Made by a program: the position numbers and the translations under genes
The notes under the pieces: generated by a model
What the model saw: only the letters and a program-made list of their open reading frames with translations
What the model was told of the DNA's origin: nothing
The model's database searches: none
Shown here: piece by piece, positions 36,862 to 45,927 of the stretch
How positions within the stretch are numbered: position 1 is the first letter of the stretch
How the letters are laid out: every line of letters starts with the position of its first letter
Origin: JANQJA01 sp047947185
GTDB lineage: Bacteria > Pseudomonadota > Gammaproteobacteria > Pseudomonadales > Azotimanducaceae
Assembly: GCA_047947185.1 (NCBI GenBank)
Contig: CP170502.1
Coordinates: 3,534,001 to 3,598,000, forward strand
Direction: 5' to 3'
Length of the DNA stretch: 64,000 nucleotides

Positions 36862-37944
36862 ATGGCGAAACCGCTAAGCGTTGGACTGATAGGCGTGGGG
36901 CCCATTGCCCATGCACATTTGGCCGCTTACCTGGAAAACCCCGGTCAGGTCCGGTTGACCGCCGTGTGTGACCCAAACCCTTCTGCGGCAGCAGCCTTCG
37001 CCGAACAGGCCGGCGTCGCCGCGGTCTACTCGGACTTTCACGAGATGCTGCGGCGGGCCGACATTGATGCCGTGGACATCTGCACTAGCCACGACCTGCA
37101 CCCGTCGCAGGCCATCGCCGCCGCCGAAGCGGGTAAACACCTGCTATGCGAGACGGCAATGGCGCATACCCTGCCGGGTTGCCAGTCGATGATCGACGCG
37201 GCCGATGCAGCTGGCGTTACGCTGATGATTGCCCAAAACCTGCGTTTCTCCCGAACTGCCGTGGCCGTCAAGCAGCTGATTGACGGTGGCGGGCTCGGCG
37301 AGATTCAGGCGGTGCGCGCCCATGCAAGCTTTGGAGCAGGCGCGTCGAATCCCCGCGGTCACTGGGCAAATGACGGCCGACGGGCCGGGGGAGGCATCCT
37401 GATGACCCACAGCATTCACCATGTTGACCTCCTGCGTTATTTCCTGGGTAACGTCAAGCGGGTGGTTGCCGCCTGCCGCTCTCTTCAGCCAGAAATGGTC
37501 AATGGTGCGGAAGACCTGGTCGCGGCAACCGTAGAGTTTGAGAGTGGTGTGATTGGTGCTGTCTTCAGCAACCAGAGCACATTTCTTGTCCCGGACGCCC
37601 TGTCCTGCGCAATTTTTGGCAGCGAAGGCACGCTTCTGTCGACACCGCCGTTGGCGCCGGAGCAGGGCCTGGCGAAATTGGGCACGGCCATCGTGGCCAA
37701 TGCCATGGCGCGCGACCCCGGTACCGGAAGATGGCACCCGCGCTTTGAGCCTGTGTCTACCTTGGATGTGAACCTGCCGTCGAAAAACCCTTTCGTCAAC
37801 GAGATCCTGCACTTTGCAGAGTGTTGTCGTACCGGACAACAACCGATTACCAGTGGTCGTGACAACATCGAGACTATCAGGCTGGTTACGGCTATCTACG
37901 AGTCATCGCATACCGGCGGCTGGGTTGACCTTCACACAGCATAG
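36862..37944 (+). CDS. Gfo/Idh/MocA-family NAD(P)-dependent oxidoreductase
   Basis: 360 residues. The N-terminal Rossmann motif is VGLIGVGPIAHAHLAAY. The EKP-like motif after the nucleotide domain reads CETAMAHT where EKP is usual, so the canonical lysine is absent. The C-terminal dehydrogenase domain has the family's GGGILMTHSIHHVDLLRYFLG with its catalytic-region histidines. Members oxidise or reduce sugars, cyclitols and related alcohols. I preferred the ATG at 36862 (GAGG eight bases upstream) over a GTG one codon earlier. It has its own sigma-54 promoter. Confidence 0.9.
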   Translation: MAKPLSVGLIGVGPIAHAHLAAYLENPGQVRLTAVCDPNPSAAAAFAEQAGVAAVYSDFHEMLRRADIDAVDICTSHDLHPSQAIAAAEAGKHLLCETAMAHTLPGCQSMIDAADAAGVTLMIAQNLRFSRTAVAVKQLIDGGGLGEIQAVRAHASFGAGASNPRGHWANDGRRAGGGILMTHSIHHVDLLRYFLGNVKRVVAACRSLQPEMVNGAEDLVAATVEFESGVIGAVFSNQSTFLVPDALSCAIFGSEGTLLSTPPLAPEQGLAKLGTAIVANAMARDPGTGRWHPRFEPVSTLDVNLPSKNPFVNEILHFAECCRTGQQPITSGRDNIETIRLVTAIYESSHTGGWVDLHTA

Positions 37945-38059
37945 ATATCGTTACGATTTTTCATTGATTGACGATATGTCGTATCTCACGCTGGTTCTGC
38001 AACGCTCTGCTGATTTTCCGAGCTCTCTATTTGTCTGGCGCTCCGCCTCCCGCGCAAGT

Positions 38060-38075
38060 TGGCATGCAAAGTGCT
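38060..38075 (+). promoter_or_regulatory. Sigma-54 (-24/-12) promoter before the TonB receptor
   Basis: TGGCATGCAAAGTGCT shows GG-N10-GC with TGGCAT at -24 and GTGC at -12, close to the RpoN consensus and similar to the promoter at 36784. It lies 98 bases before the receptor's ATG at 38173 and should drive the rightward TonB-phyH-SDR-MFS-phyH-AKR run. Confidence 0.68.
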
Positions 38076-38172
38076 CCTCTTGGTCCGGACAAAGCGATTC
38101 GCCCTGAAGAGATGGTGCGCAGTCGGGTTTACGGAAACCACAAAACATAATAATGACTAGAGAGGGATCAAT

Positions 38173-40617
38173 ATGAACACACGACCGCAAGTGCGGGTGC
38201 TCGCTGTCTTGCTGGTATTTATGGGCAACGTCAACGCCGCTTCCGATGACATTGAGGAAGTTGTTGTTTCTGCAACCTATCGTGACACCCGGTTGATGGA
38301 TACGCCTTTGACCATTTCCGCTGTAACAGCCGAAGATATTGTCGCGAAAGGAATCGAGGACATACAAACCCTGTATCAGTCGATCCCTGGTATGTCTTAC
38401 AGAACCAATTCGGCAACCTACAACACCCTGTCAATCAGGGGCCTGACACCACCTGCTGGTGGGGGTGGTTCTGTGGTTGGTGTGTACCTCGACAATATGC
38501 CCATTACCGACGGCACGAACGGCGGCCTGCGCCAGACGATGGGTCCGTTGTTTGATATGGAACGTGTTGAGGTGCTAAAGGGACCGCAGGGCACCCTGTA
38601 CGGCGAGGGTAATATGGGCGGGGCGCTGCGGTACATCACCAAGAAGCCGGACCCAACGGGATTTTCGTGGGCGGTGAAGGGCAGCGGAGAATCAATTGGC
38701 GAATCGAGCGGTCTTTCATTCCGCGGCGACGTGATGGTCAACATTCCTGTCGCGGAGCGCCTGGCTCTTCGGTTGGTCGCCTACAAGCGCGATCGCAAGG
38801 GTGTGCTTGACCAGGTCGCCCCACGAAACAAGAAGGATGTTGACACGACTGAAGAGGAGGGGGTTCGCGCCCTGGTCACCTGGTTCGCAACAGATACGCT
38901 GGAGCTTTCCGGTATGGTCAACGTCATAGACAGCACCTATGGTGGACCCGGTCTGGGGTATCATTGTTTTACCGAATCGACCCCGTCCGACCCGGCCGGT
39001 CAGGTGCCGCGTTACGCGCTGCCAGGGACCACCTGTGGCGGCCAGTATGATCAACTGGAGCGGGACCCCTACGTGACACACCTGGCGCATCCCACCCACA
39101 CCAGTGGCGGCTACGATGAACAGGCAATGTACAACTTCAATATCGAGTGGCAGACGTCACTCGGCGTGGTCAACTCATCGACCTCGTATTTTGATCGAAC
39201 CACCAATTACTCAGAGGAGACCTCCCCCCGATTTTCTGCCGGTCTGAACGCGCTGGTTGATGGCGGTTGTTTTGGCGCCCTGGCCGCTTGCGGCCCCAAT
39301 GTGATTTCGGGGTTGGGCGGCGACGGGTCGTTTGCAGCGTCAACCGAACGCTTTGTCCAGGAAATCCGACTGGTCTCCAACAATGCGGAGAGCAACTGGA
39401 ATTATGCGGCAGGCATCTACTACAAGAGTGAAGACTCACAGACCGGTGAACACGATGGATGTACGACGGGCGGAGGACCCGCTTACGCTGATTCCTCAAT
39501 TGGCCATTGCTGGCTTCAGTATTCCTTTCTTGACGGCGTGTCTGTTGCCGACCAGGTGGCGATTATTAACTGGTTGAACGCCATAGTCCCGGGAACCACC
39601 AACTTCCCAAGCTTCGGCGAGCAGTCAATCTTCGGTGAGATTGGTTACCGCTTTAATGATCAGTGGGAAGTGCTGGCTGGCTTGCGTTACGCCGAGGTGA
39701 ATTATGATCTGGATGTGGGCCGTCCCGGCACGGATTCCCGGGCGAATCCCGTCAACTCATTGTCCAATGAAACCAAATCGATTTCACCCAAGGTCACGGT
39801 GACCTGGCGGCCCGCTGACGACTTGATGCTGTACGGCACCGTGTCCACCGGATTCCGTCCCGGCATCATTAATGCCGCTTTGGCCGCGCGAATTGCTGAA
39901 CTCGAACCGTTACGTGCAACGGACCCGATTGCAGAAGGCCATTACCAGCGGCTTGTTGACCGCCAGTTGGTCGACGGCGACCAGGTGATCAACACTGAAG
40001 TTGGCATCAAGGCAACCGTCATGGATGGCGCCCTGAGTTTCACCGGCGCGGCCTACAACGTTGCCTGGAAAGATACAATTATCGCAACGCAAGATGAAAT
40101 CAACGATGTGGCTGGCGTTACGCCGTTTGCCTACAGCTACAACAGCAACGTGGGTGACGCAAAAAGTCAGGGAATGGAGCTGGAGATTCGTGCGTCCCTC
40201 TCCGAGCGCCTGGCCCTCACCGTCGGCGGTGACTACAACTGGACCGCAAAGATCAACTCGAGCGGCGCAGGGCGATATCTGGGTGTGGAGATCCGCCCCG
40301 GCAATCGGCTGGCGAACGCGCCCAAGTACAGTGGCTATATGTCTCTGGCGTACGACTTTCAGCTGATGGGCATAGATGCCACCGCGCGCGCTGATGCTTA
40401 CGCCGTTGCTGAGTCCTGGAATACCGCCAACAACGAACGACCCGCGCCAGCGTATCAAACGCTTGACCTGAAGATGGTGCTGCGGCGTGACAATTGGTCG
40501 GCGTCAGCCTACGTGCGAAACCTGACTGATGAAATCATTGTGTACGAATTCAACCAAGTGGGTTTCCGCTTTGGACGTCCAAGAACGCTTGGCGTTGAAT
40601 TCAGCTACTCGATGTGA
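38173..40617 (+). CDS. TonB-dependent outer-membrane receptor
   Basis: 814 residues. A signal peptide (LAVLLVFMGNVNA) precedes a TonB-box-like IEEVVVSATYR. The plug domain has TPLTISAVTAEDI and VEVLKGPQGTLYGEGNMGG; the barrel ends in FGRPRTLGVEFSYSM with a terminal aromatic-rich strand. The LMDTP and EGxxGG features are shared with the frameshifted receptor at 16844-19218, so the two are paralogues. It probably admits the compound processed by the downstream PhyH and reductase genes. The barrel has several cysteines (for example FGALAACGPN), suggesting loop disulphides. Confidence 0.93.
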   Translation: MNTRPQVRVLAVLLVFMGNVNAASDDIEEVVVSATYRDTRLMDTPLTISAVTAEDIVAKGIEDIQTLYQSIPGMSYRTNSATYNTLSIRGLTPPAGGGGSVVGVYLDNMPITDGTNGGLRQTMGPLFDMERVEVLKGPQGTLYGEGNMGGALRYITKKPDPTGFSWAVKGSGESIGESSGLSFRGDVMVNIPVAERLALRLVAYKRDRKGVLDQVAPRNKKDVDTTEEEGVRALVTWFATDTLELSGMVNVIDSTYGGPGLGYHCFTESTPSDPAGQVPRYALPGTTCGGQYDQLERDPYVTHLAHPTHTSGGYDEQAMYNFNIEWQTSLGVVNSSTSYFDRTTNYSEETSPRFSAGLNALVDGGCFGALAACGPNVISGLGGDGSFAASTERFVQEIRLVSNNAESNWNYAAGIYYKSEDSQTGEHDGCTTGGGPAYADSSIGHCWLQYSFLDGVSVADQVAIINWLNAIVPGTTNFPSFGEQSIFGEIGYRFNDQWEVLAGLRYAEVNYDLDVGRPGTDSRANPVNSLSNETKSISPKVTVTWRPADDLMLYGTVSTGFRPGIINAALAARIAELEPLRATDPIAEGHYQRLVDRQLVDGDQVINTEVGIKATVMDGALSFTGAAYNVAWKDTIIATQDEINDVAGVTPFAYSYNSNVGDAKSQGMELEIRASLSERLALTVGGDYNWTAKINSSGAGRYLGVEIRPGNRLANAPKYSGYMSLAYDFQLMGIDATARADAYAVAESWNTANNERPAPAYQTLDLKMVLRRDNWSASAYVRNLTDEIIVYEFNQVGFRFGRPRTLGVEFSYSM

Positions 40618-40624
40618 CGTTTCG

Positions 40625-40652
40625 GCTGCAGGGCCCGCGTTGGCCCTGCAGC
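40625..40652 (+). terminator. Hairpin after the TonB receptor gene
   Basis: Perfect inverted repeat GCTGCAGGGCC, loop CGCGTT, GGCCCTGCAGC, starting eight bases after the receptor stop. No T-run follows, so it is more likely an attenuator or mRNA-stabilising stem-loop that lowers expression of downstream enzymes relative to the receptor than a full terminator. Confidence 0.5.
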
Positions 40653-40696
40653 GCATTGCGCCTAAGCAGACAAATCAGCAGGCAACGGAGAAACCA

Positions 40697-41274
40697 ATGG
40701 AAAACACTTCTGCCGCAACAACAACGGAGTTCGACGCACAGGACAATGTGCTGAAGCGACGTGAGTGGAAGGGCGACTATTACAAGCCCCTTGTCGACCT
40801 TGGGCTCGAGATGCATGTTGCTGAACTCGAAGCGGTTGGTTTTACGATCGTTCCCCCTGAGAAGGTTGCGCCGCCCGCGTTCCTCTCGCGAATCAAGCGC
40901 GCAGTCTTGCGCATCGCGGAGGCACGCCACGGCGTTTCCTTCTCACCCCAATCTAACCCCGCGCTGGACGTTCCCGCCGGCGGCGTACCGAACTCGGTCT
41001 ACGACTTTTACCTGCTGTTCGAGGACGATGTTTATCCGCGCACAATTGATGGGCTCCGAATGACCACTACCAATTTTGTTGCCATCGTGCCGTCAAAACA
41101 CAGGAAAACTACCAGACTGCGGTACCAGAGGAGATGCTCCGGCGCCGGAGCGCGCGTTTCGCGCGTTTTCTCGGCGCTGATGATTTTTACGGCTGGGGTA
41201 AAGAGGGCCCGGGGCCGGGTCGCGCACGTGCTGCGAGTTATCGCGAGCGAACCCGGGAGGCTACACAAGACTAG
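40697..41274 (+). pseudogene. PhyH-family gene with the catalytic core deleted
   Basis: From the ATG at 40697 the first ~125 codons look like a PhyH N-terminus (MHVAELEAVGFTIVPPEKV, then DFYLLFEDDVYP). The reading then jumps: the original frame becomes arginine-rich nonsense. A different frame from about 41092 gives a good PhyH C-terminus (TQENYQTAVPEEMLRRRSAR, then FYGWGKEGPGP) ending at 41274. The middle, with the HxD...H metal triad, is missing, about 100 codons by comparison with siblings. The open frame to 41380 is a by-product. No dioxygenase activity is expected. Confidence 0.8.
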
Positions 41275-41364
41275 AGCCGCCGGCCCAACCATCCAGGATT
41301 CGATTCTGTACGGCAAGGCCTGCCATACCCACAACGACCTGAGAGTTAACAGGAGAATATTGAC

Positions 41365-42342
41365 ATGTCAGAGACACTAACTGCGAAAAAGCCGGTATCA
41401 CCAGTACTTAGAAACATCACTAACAACGATGCTGAGGCGAAGCAACGCATCCTCGACAACATTGCTGCGCTCGGGCTGAACGACAATCTGCTGGAGCTTG
41501 AGGTCCACGGCTATACCGTTTTGCCGGGGGTCCTTTCCGAGGATCGCATTGAGCGAGCAAAAGCTGCGATATTGCGGCGCGTGGAGACCAACACCAAGCG
41601 CAAGATTGACCCGCTGAATGCGACCACGGCTGATTTTCATGGCATGGAATACTTGCACTACCTGATCTTTGATGATCCGGTTTTTCCAGAGATACTGCTT
41701 GAGGCCAAACCGCTTGCGCTGATGACCTATCTGCTCGGGGAAAGCTGTGTGCTGTCTTCCATGGGCTGCCATTTTCGCGGGCCCGGCGGTATGCCCCTTG
41801 GTGTACATGCGGATGGACAGTCTGATGGTTTCCTGACGCCAACGTCGATGGTGGCGAACTGCAATTATGCGCTGACGCCTTATACTCGGGAGAACGGTGC
41901 ACTGGTAATGTTCCCTGGCAGTCATCGTTGGCAGCGCCAGCCCAGAATTCACGAGAACTGGACCGCGGGCGGCGAGACGATTCCTGAAATCATGGCAAAG
42001 GAGCTTCCGCCGGAGGAACTGGACAAGGTCGAGTGGGAGCTCCCCGGGGGTGGCGTCACCATGGAGATCAACCCGGGTGATGCAGTGATCTGGCACGGTA
42101 ACTCATGGCATGGTGGCTGGCGCCGGGAGAACCCGGGCGCGCGCATGAATCTTGCTGCCTATATGTGCCGGCCGTTCATGTCGACCCAGGAACTGCGTCG
42201 TGATACGCGATACCCCGAGGTGATGGCGCGTTACGCGAACGAACCACGTTTTGCCCAATTAATGGGTGAAAACATTTTTAACGGTTGGCGTGAAGAAGGT
42301 CCGGATTTCACCAAAGGAGGTGGACGCGGGTTGTTCGACTAG
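41365..42342 (+). CDS. PhyH-family Fe(II)/2-oxoglutarate dioxygenase
   Basis: 325 residues with a strong AGGAG site. Catalytic residues: HAD at 148-150, His249 (GNSWHGGW) and Arg260 (PGARMN). The N-terminal motif is a variant, ELEVHGYTVLPG, lacking the PPE of its siblings. The core has MFPGSHRWQRQP. A 35-residue insert between core and last histidine (AGGETIPEIMAKELPPEELD) distinguishes it from other copies. It follows the broken phyH gene and probably provides the activity that copy has lost. Confidence 0.93.
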   Translation: MSETLTAKKPVSPVLRNITNNDAEAKQRILDNIAALGLNDNLLELEVHGYTVLPGVLSEDRIERAKAAILRRVETNTKRKIDPLNATTADFHGMEYLHYLIFDDPVFPEILLEAKPLALMTYLLGESCVLSSMGCHFRGPGGMPLGVHADGQSDGFLTPTSMVANCNYALTPYTRENGALVMFPGSHRWQRQPRIHENWTAGGETIPEIMAKELPPEELDKVEWELPGGGVTMEINPGDAVIWHGNSWHGGWRRENPGARMNLAAYMCRPFMSTQELRRDTRYPEVMARYANEPRFAQLMGENIFNGWREEGPDFTKGGGRGLFD

Positions 42343-42424
42343 GCTGGCTTGGTCAATGTTTGTGAGCAGCAAGGCCCGGTTCGGGTTCTGATAGATTCCG
42401 TTTCGCGGTAAGTTGGGGGCAATC

Positions 42425-43210
42425 ATGAGTTTCTACGACAGGCTGTTTGATGTGTCTGGCAAGGTAGCGCTGGTCACGGGTGGTACTCGCGGCATAGGCC
42501 TGATGATTGCCGAGGGCCTGGTGCGGGCTGGCGCGAACGTCTATGTCGCGTCGCGCAAGGTTGAAGCCTGCACCGAGACCCAGGCCTCGTTGGCCGCACT
42601 GGGCACTTGTACCGCGATACCGGCTGATGTGGGTAACATTGACGGCTGCAGGGCGCTGGCTGCGAAACTCGGAGAACGCGAAAGTCGCCTCGATATTCTG
42701 GTTAACAACGCAGGGGTTACCTGGAGCGAGGATATTGACGCTTTCCACGAAAAAGCCTGGGACAAGGTCATGGATCTGGACGTCAAGTCCCCCTTCTTTC
42801 TGACACAGCAGTTATTGCCAATGCTGCGAAAGGCGGCAACGTCAATGGCCAGGGCCTCGGTGATCAACATCACGTCGATCAACTCGCTTAAACCCAGCGG
42901 TCTGCGAAATTACTCTTATGTGGCGGCCAAGGCGGGACTCGGCCAATTGAGTGTTCAGCTTGCCGCAGACCTTATGGCCGAAAACATCAACGTAAACGTC
43001 ATTGCGCCGGGGCTGTTCGAATCAAAGATGACGGCAGCCCTGTTCGCCTCCGACGCCAGCACCAGGCAGTTGCTCGACGCGCAGCCAATGAAGCGAAGTG
43101 GCTGCATGGAAGACATTGCGGGGCTTGTGATCTATCTCTCCTCCAGGGCAGGCCAGTTCATCACGGGCGCGACAATCGCCTGTGATGGCGGTGTGACCAG
43201 CACAACCTGA
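42425..43210 (+). CDS. Short-chain dehydrogenase/reductase
   Basis: 261 residues, classical SDR. Cofactor motif TGGTRGIGL near residue 16, NNAG motif at VNNAGVTW, catalytic Ser in NITSINSL and YSYVAAK for the Tyr/Lys pair. The C-terminal half has the usual INVNVIAPGLFESKM and ITGATIACDGG. I chose the ATG at 42425 over a TTG four codons upstream. It likely oxidises or reduces an alcohol or ketone formed by the neighbouring dioxygenases. Confidence 0.94.
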   Translation: MSFYDRLFDVSGKVALVTGGTRGIGLMIAEGLVRAGANVYVASRKVEACTETQASLAALGTCTAIPADVGNIDGCRALAAKLGERESRLDILVNNAGVTWSEDIDAFHEKAWDKVMDLDVKSPFFLTQQLLPMLRKAATSMARASVINITSINSLKPSGLRNYSYVAAKAGLGQLSVQLAADLMAENINVNVIAPGLFESKMTAALFASDASTRQLLDAQPMKRSGCMEDIAGLVIYLSSRAGQFITGATIACDGGVTSTT

Positions 43211-43253
43211 TCGCGAATTGACAGCCTCTTCGCCCGATACGGAGCAGTAGCAC

Positions 43254-44717
43254 ATGTCAGAGCCTCGCCGACTATCAGTACCTACCATGATCTCCTTCGG
43301 CGTGGGTGAGGCTTCAGGCGCGTTCGCCAATACAACCTGGGGAGTGTTGCTGCTGTTCTACTATCAGCAGGTTGTCGGCGTCGAAGCAGCGATGGTGGGC
43401 CTCGCTATCGCCATTTCTGTGATGCTGGACGCGGTGAGCGATCCCCTGGTTGGCACCTGGTCGGATCAGCTGACGACGCGTTGGGGACGGCGGCACCCAT
43501 TGCTGGTGGCTTCTGCATTGCCGCTTGCGGTCAGCTTCGTATTGCTGTTTACACCACCGGCCGGCATGACCGACCTGCAAGGTTTTTTGTGGCTGATGAC
43601 GTTCGGGATTCTGACCCGGTTCTTCTATACGTTTTACAACATTCCTCACCTGGCGCTGGGTGCGGAGATGGCGCAGGACTACTACCAGCGGTCAACGCTG
43701 TTTGCCTACAGCAGTTTTGTTGGTGCGATGTCGGTCGCAGTTGTCTACGGCCTGATAACCGGCCTTTTTTTTCCGACGACGCCTGAATTCGATCCCGGAT
43801 TCCTGAATGCTGCTGCTTACCCATTCATGAGCATCTGTTTTGCTAGTGTCATGGTGGCAGCCATTCTGATCTGCGCGATCGGGACGCGCGGCGAAATTGC
43901 CCATCTCAGAAAAACACAGATCCGGCCGCGCATTGGGTTGTTTACCGTGTTTACAGAAATGCGCGCCGTGTTTGGCAATTTGTCATTTCGAGCCATTTTT
44001 TTTGGGCTGGTGCTGGGGTCTTTGGTGGGAGGGGTTGAGTCCGCTTTTATGCCATTCATGGGCATTCACTTCTGGGGCTTTCGTACTGAGGACTTGTTTT
44101 ATCTGACTTTTGTCGGCCTGTTTGGCTTCCCCGTTGCGTTTGTCCTGATCCCGTTCCTGACGCGTGTGCTCGACAAGCGGATGGCTGTCATGCTGCCCCT
44201 GGCCAGTTGGATTATTGCCGTCAATACACCCATCTGCCTCAGGCTGCTGGACGTGTCCTGGTTTCCGGACAACAGCTCAGCCTGGATACTGCCAATTTTC
44301 CTGGCGGCCTCAACAGTGGGTGCGCTCGCATCACCCATTATTGGCGCAACGACCAACTCAATGCTGGCAGATGTAGCGGATGAGCACGAGCTTGAAAGTG
44401 GCGTGAGGCGAGAAGGCGTGCTTTATTCGGTGCGGGCTTTTACCTCCAAGGCAACAGCGGCGTTTGGCACGCTGTTTGGCGGTATATTGCTAAGTTGGAT
44501 TGAATTTCCAGCGCATGCAGTCCGCGGTGAGATTGACAGTAGCACCATCTGGTCTCTGGGTCTGATCGCCGGGCCCGCCACGTCAATCTTTTCGCTGGCG
44601 GCACTGGGCTTTTACTTCATGTATCGCATTAACCACAAGCGTCACCTGGAGATCGTCGAACAACTGTCATCCCGGCGACGTGACCTGGCGGTTGGTGCAA
44701 CAGAAACTGTTGGCTGA
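43254..44717 (+). CDS. MFS/GPH-type cation symporter (MelB-like)
   Basis: 487 residues and about twelve membrane helices. The MelB/GPH features are visible: DAVSDPLVGTWSDQLTTRWGRRHP near residue 62 (first loop, charged Asp, GRR), LALGAEMAQDYYQRS, and a late ADVADEHELESGVRREGVLY segment. Members import glycosides, uronides and other solutes with H+ or Na+. It may be the inner-membrane importer of this cluster, replacing the lost Yej-type system. Confidence 0.92.
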   Translation: MSEPRRLSVPTMISFGVGEASGAFANTTWGVLLLFYYQQVVGVEAAMVGLAIAISVMLDAVSDPLVGTWSDQLTTRWGRRHPLLVASALPLAVSFVLLFTPPAGMTDLQGFLWLMTFGILTRFFYTFYNIPHLALGAEMAQDYYQRSTLFAYSSFVGAMSVAVVYGLITGLFFPTTPEFDPGFLNAAAYPFMSICFASVMVAAILICAIGTRGEIAHLRKTQIRPRIGLFTVFTEMRAVFGNLSFRAIFFGLVLGSLVGGVESAFMPFMGIHFWGFRTEDLFYLTFVGLFGFPVAFVLIPFLTRVLDKRMAVMLPLASWIIAVNTPICLRLLDVSWFPDNSSAWILPIFLAASTVGALASPIIGATTNSMLADVADEHELESGVRREGVLYSVRAFTSKATAAFGTLFGGILLSWIEFPAHAVRGEIDSSTIWSLGLIAGPATSIFSLAALGFYFMYRINHKRHLEIVEQLSSRRRDLAVGATETVG

Positions 44718-44795
44718 CTGATGGGATCCGGGCCCGTGCAAATAGCGTCGGGTCCACACCAAATATTATGGGAATAAGGAAAAAGGGTTTAGAAC

Positions 44796-45887
44796 ATGCA
44801 GATAAAAGACTGGGCATCCTGTCCAACACAATCAAAGTTGTACCGCGAGCTGGCGGAACTTGATCTCCTGGAGAACATTGCCGAGCTTGATGTGTTCGGG
44901 TTCACGATCGTGCCACCCGAAAAGGTGGGACCACCTGAATTTCACGCGGCGCTGAAGCAGGCTGTTATTGATGTGGTAAGTAAACGGTTTGGTGCACCCG
45001 GCAATGACGGTCTCAGCTGGAAAGACAAAAACCAGATCATCCGCATGATCCTGTGGGAAAACCCGGTCTTTGAAGAGCTGCTGCTCAATCCCGCCGGTCT
45101 TGGCCTGATCCAGCACTTGGTTGGCAGCAACTGCATCCTGTCGCTGTTTGATGGATGGGTCAAAGGGCCAGGCGAGGGTCGGACGCCAATTCATCGCGAC
45201 AACTGGGACTTCACGCGTCATGCGTCACCGCCAGAACCCAACAGCGCGAACTTCAACTACCTGGTGACGGATTACTCGGCTGCAGACGGTGCCATTACGT
45301 TTGTGCCGGGCAGCCACAAGTGGCGGCGTCCGCCGTCACCGGCAGAAATGGAGCAGTGGGCTGATAAGGCGGAACCCATTGAGGCGCCCGCAGGCTCAAT
45401 GGTCGTGTGGGGGGATCTGACCTGGCACGGTTCGGCATTGCGCTCCAATATAGGTGAACGCCTCATGATCCTCGGCACCTATTCACGCCCGTTCATGCAA
45501 ACGCAGGGGCCCTACCGACAGACGGTAACGGCAGAAGCGCTGGCGCGCAACCCGCTTCGGTTTGCTGGTCTGATGGACGTCTATGGGGCTTTCCCATTCG
45601 GCGAACAGGACGTGGATGGTGATCGAATGCGGGAGGGCGCAAAGGTGTCGAGCGGCGCGCTGGACATGAGCCCATACCATAGCCTGTTTGACCGGGAGCC
45701 AGCCGGCAGCAAGGTCAGCGTGCGCCCGGACTACGATTACTTTGCGTTTGATATGGACGCCCATCGCGAAAACATGAAAGTGCGCATGGCGATGCGCGGT
45801 GGGGCACCGAAGAAGCCCGCGGCGAAAACAAAGGCGGCGAAAGCGAAAGCAACAACGAGGGTGAAAGCTGCATCTAAGGTAAAGTAA
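44796..45887 (+). CDS. PhyH-family dioxygenase with a lysine/alanine-rich C-terminal tail
   Basis: 363 residues, the longest PhyH protein here. Catalytic residues: HRD at 133-135, His211 (DLTWHGS) and Arg222 (GERLMI). The shared ELDVFGFTIVPPEKV and FVPGSHKWRRPP are present. The last ~27 residues are almost only Lys, Ala, Thr and Val (KKPAAKTKAAKAKATTRVKA), like histone H1-type tails and absent from the other PhyH copies. A similar tail ends the TetR protein at 20039. Confidence 0.92.
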   Translation: MQIKDWASCPTQSKLYRELAELDLLENIAELDVFGFTIVPPEKVGPPEFHAALKQAVIDVVSKRFGAPGNDGLSWKDKNQIIRMILWENPVFEELLLNPAGLGLIQHLVGSNCILSLFDGWVKGPGEGRTPIHRDNWDFTRHASPPEPNSANFNYLVTDYSAADGAITFVPGSHKWRRPPSPAEMEQWADKAEPIEAPAGSMVVWGDLTWHGSALRSNIGERLMILGTYSRPFMQTQGPYRQTVTAEALARNPLRFAGLMDVYGAFPFGEQDVDGDRMREGAKVSSGALDMSPYHSLFDREPAGSKVSVRPDYDYFAFDMDAHRENMKVRMAMRGGAPKKPAAKTKAAKAKATTRVKAASKVK

Positions 45888-45927
45888 GCTACAAAGTCGA
45901 AAACCAAATTGATGCAGGAGAAACATA

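Noticed and set aside
41140..41380. Arginine-rich C-terminus of the open frame at 40697
   Set aside because: The genuine PhyH C-terminus is in another frame of the same DNA, so this is out-of-frame translation after a deletion.
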